Assembly: GCA_022736535.1 (NCBI GenBank) | Contig: DZCT01000110.1 | Span: 1 to 12,596 of the forward strand | DNA from: Desulfatirhabdium butyrativorans | GTDB lineage: Bacteria > Desulfobacterota > Desulfobacteria > Desulfobacterales > JAIFKL01 | Reading direction: 5' to 3' | Length of the DNA: 12,596 nt | Part shown: piece by piece, positions 11,299 through 12,596 of the stretch | How the letters are laid out: each line of letters starts with the position of its first letter | Numbering within the stretch: position 1 is the first letter of the stretch | Notes under the pieces: generated by a model | Database searches by the model: none | The model's input: only the letters and a program-made list of their open reading frames with translations | What the model was told of the DNA's origin: nothing | Made by a program: the position numbers and the translations under genes

Positions 11299-12450
11299 GT
11301 GGAAACAGTAGCTCCCTTCAAAGAGGTAATTGATGAGATAAAAGCAGCCGGCGGTTCAATCTTCAGATTCTGCTACCAATGCGGAAAGTGCGACAGCGTT
11401 TGTCCCTGGAACAGGGTCAGGCAGTTCAGTATGCGCAAGCTGATCCGGGAGGCGGCTTTCGGTCTGACAGAGATAGACGGCGAAGACCTGTGGCGCTGCA
11501 CCACCTGCGGCAACTGTCCCCAGTATTGCCCCCGGGGCGTGAAGCAGATAGACATCAGTATGTCTCTGCGCCGGGTGGCTTCTGCCTATGAGGTTTTTCC
11601 CGCGTCAGTCCGTTCCGCCCGCACCGCGAGAGCCAGCATCATTTCCGAAGGCAATCCCCTACAAGGAGAACGGAAAAAACGGGCGGACTGGGCAAAGGGG
11701 CTGCCGGTGAAAAAATTCGCCGAGGGCATGGAAATTTTATATTTTGTCGGCTGCTACCTCAGCTATGACCCCAGAATGAAAAAGGTCGCCGCCGCGACAG
11801 CCGATATTCTCAACAAAGCAGGCGTGGATTTCGGCATACTCGGTTCTCAGGAAAACTGTTGCGGGGAAAGCATCCGCAAGACCGGCTCCGAAGAACTGTT
11901 CAAGCGTTTAGCTCGTGAGAACATCAAAACTTTTATCGAAAACGGCGTAAAGAGAATCCTTGTATCTTCCCCGCACTGCTATCACACGTTTAAAAATGAG
12001 TATCCCGAATTCAGGGCGAATTTTGAGATTGTTCATATTTCTCAATATTTGGATGAGCTTATCAAAGAGGGAAGACTGAAACTCACCGGCAGCCTGCCTC
12101 GGAAAATGACTTATCACGACCCCTGCTATCTGGGCAGGCATAACGGCGTTTATGAGGAACCCCGTGAACTTTTAACCCGAATACCGGGTCTGGAATTGGT
12201 TGAGATGGCGGATTCACGCAAGAACAGCCTCTGCTGCGGCGGGGGCGGGGGCAGAATCTGGATGGACACGCCCAAAGAAGAACGATTCTCGGACCTCAGA
12301 CTGAAACAGGCAAAAGATACAGGCGCATCGGTGCTGGTCACAGCCTGCCCTTACTGCATCACCAATTTTGAGGAAAGCAGGCTGAATCTGGAGTATGATA
12401 AGGTTTTGGAGATTAAGGACATCACGGAAGTGATCCGGGAAGCGATCTAA
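11299..12450 (+). CDS. HdrD-like iron-sulfur protein (HdrC-HdrB fusion), BamD-like
   Basis: From GTG 11299 the protein has 383 residues. The N-terminal HdrC-like part has two ferredoxin motifs, CYQCGKCDSVCP and CTTCGNCPQYCP, for two [4Fe-4S] clusters. The rest carries two cysteine-rich (CCG) domains. The first has VGC, ENCCGES and SSPHC; the second has YHDPCYLGRHN, SLCCGGGGG and ACPYC, as in HdrB/HdrD, which bind noncubane clusters. The protein should be soluble. Following a BamB-like and a BamC-like gene, it corresponds to BamD, the HdrD-like component that links the tungsten core to further electron-transfer subunits; none of those (HdrA-, MvhD- or Nuo-like) is in the window. Alternatives are a LutA/GlpC-type or general heterodisulfide-reductase role. 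The start is uncertain: GTG 11299 has AGAGGA at 11281-11286; TTG 11269 lies within a repeat and lacks a clear ribosome-binding site. Confidence 0.88.
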   Translation: METVAPFKEVIDEIKAAGGSIFRFCYQCGKCDSVCPWNRVRQFSMRKLIREAAFGLTEIDGEDLWRCTTCGNCPQYCPRGVKQIDISMSLRRVASAYEVFPASVRSARTARASIISEGNPLQGERKKRADWAKGLPVKKFAEGMEILYFVGCYLSYDPRMKKVAAATADILNKAGVDFGILGSQENCCGESIRKTGSEELFKRLARENIKTFIENGVKRILVSSPHCYHTFKNEYPEFRANFEIVHISQYLDELIKEGRLKLTGSLPRKMTYHDPCYLGRHNGVYEEPRELLTRIPGLELVEMADSRKNSLCCGGGGGRIWMDTPKEERFSDLRLKQAKDTGASVLVTACPYCITNFEESRLNLEYDKVLEIKDITEVIREAI

Positions 12451-12530
12451 AACAGGATTTTACAGGATTCGGTCTCGTTCCCACGCAGAGCGCCAATGCC
12501 GTTAAGTTAAGAGAAAAATGTAGGTCGGGG
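12451..12530. repeat. Mosaic of partial intergenic repeats after the operon
   Basis: In order: AACAGGATTTTACAGGATTC (ACAGGAT family, as near 5101 and 6195), then TCTCGTTCCCACGCAGAGCG (a fragment of a common GTTCCCACGC palindrome), then CAATGCCGTTAAGTTAA, which matches 645-661 (CAATGTCATTAAGTTAA) at 15 of 17 positions, then GTAGGTCGGGG. No terminator hairpin with a T-run was found behind the last gene. Confidence 0.5.
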
Positions 12531-12596
12531 TGAGCCTGCGAACCCCGACACCTGCCGGATGATGAGCCTGCGAACCCTGACACCTGCCGGATGATG
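12531..12596. repeat. 32-bp tandem repeat running off the window end
   Basis: Two 32-base units (12531-12562 and 12563-12594), each starting TGAGCCTGCGAACCC and ending ACCTGCCGGATGA, differ at one base (C versus T). The last two bases begin a third copy. The unit is not a multiple of three bases, and no coding frame is credible. Length and regularity suggest a minisatellite; without spacers it is not a CRISPR array. Confidence 0.8.

Overview
The window looks like a piece of a strictly anaerobic, sulfate-reducer-like member of the Desulfobacterota (former Deltaproteobacteria), perhaps Desulfobacteraceae/Desulfonema-like. This is inferred from gene content: rubredoxin with an oxygen-reducing flavodiiron protein, a DsrE-like protein, a DVU0298-type HEAT protein, an FmdE-family protein, a tungsten-type aldehyde:ferredoxin oxidoreductase (AOR) family enzyme, and an HdrD-like iron-sulfur protein. 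Almost every intergenic gap is filled with hairpin or tandem repeats of several families. No rRNA, tRNA or CRISPR array was seen.

Layout. 1-366: 3' end of an oligopeptide/dipeptide ABC transporter ATPase gene. 366-589: a MITE-like element with 10-bp terminal inverted repeats and a flanking 8-bp direct repeat, inserted exactly at the ATPase stop codon. 846-2283: oxygen-defence pair, a 53-residue rubredoxin and a flavodiiron protein. 2368-5080: a 4Fe-4S ferredoxin, a DsrE-like small protein, a HEAT-like protein and a multi-pass membrane protein with histidines placed as in cytochrome bd subunit I. 5192-5821 (minus strand): an FmdE-family protein with an altered N-terminal metal motif. 5822-6300: regulatory DNA with a divergent promoter and a duplicated promoter/operator unit, each carrying a TTGACA box and a palindrome. 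6301-12450: a tightly packed plus-strand operon. 12451-12596: mosaic repeats, including a 32-bp tandem repeat that runs off the end.

The operon is the most interesting part. It encodes a radical SAM/SPASM protein, an AOR-family tungstoenzyme, a three-cluster ferredoxin-like subunit, a divergent MoeA and an HdrC/HdrB-fusion (HdrD-like) protein. The enzyme, ferredoxin and HdrD-like genes match, in kind and order, bamB-bamC-bamD of the ATP-independent class II benzoyl-CoA reductase. The AOR protein has E251, H260 and C322 at the positions I remember for the BamB active site. MoeA would insert Mo or W into the pterin, the radical SAM protein may mature the enzyme, and the HdrD-like protein would pass electrons to or from a partner complex that is not in the window. 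The substrate cannot be settled from sequence alone: benzoyl-CoA or a related aromatic/alicyclic acyl-CoA is the leading idea, an aldehyde the alternative.
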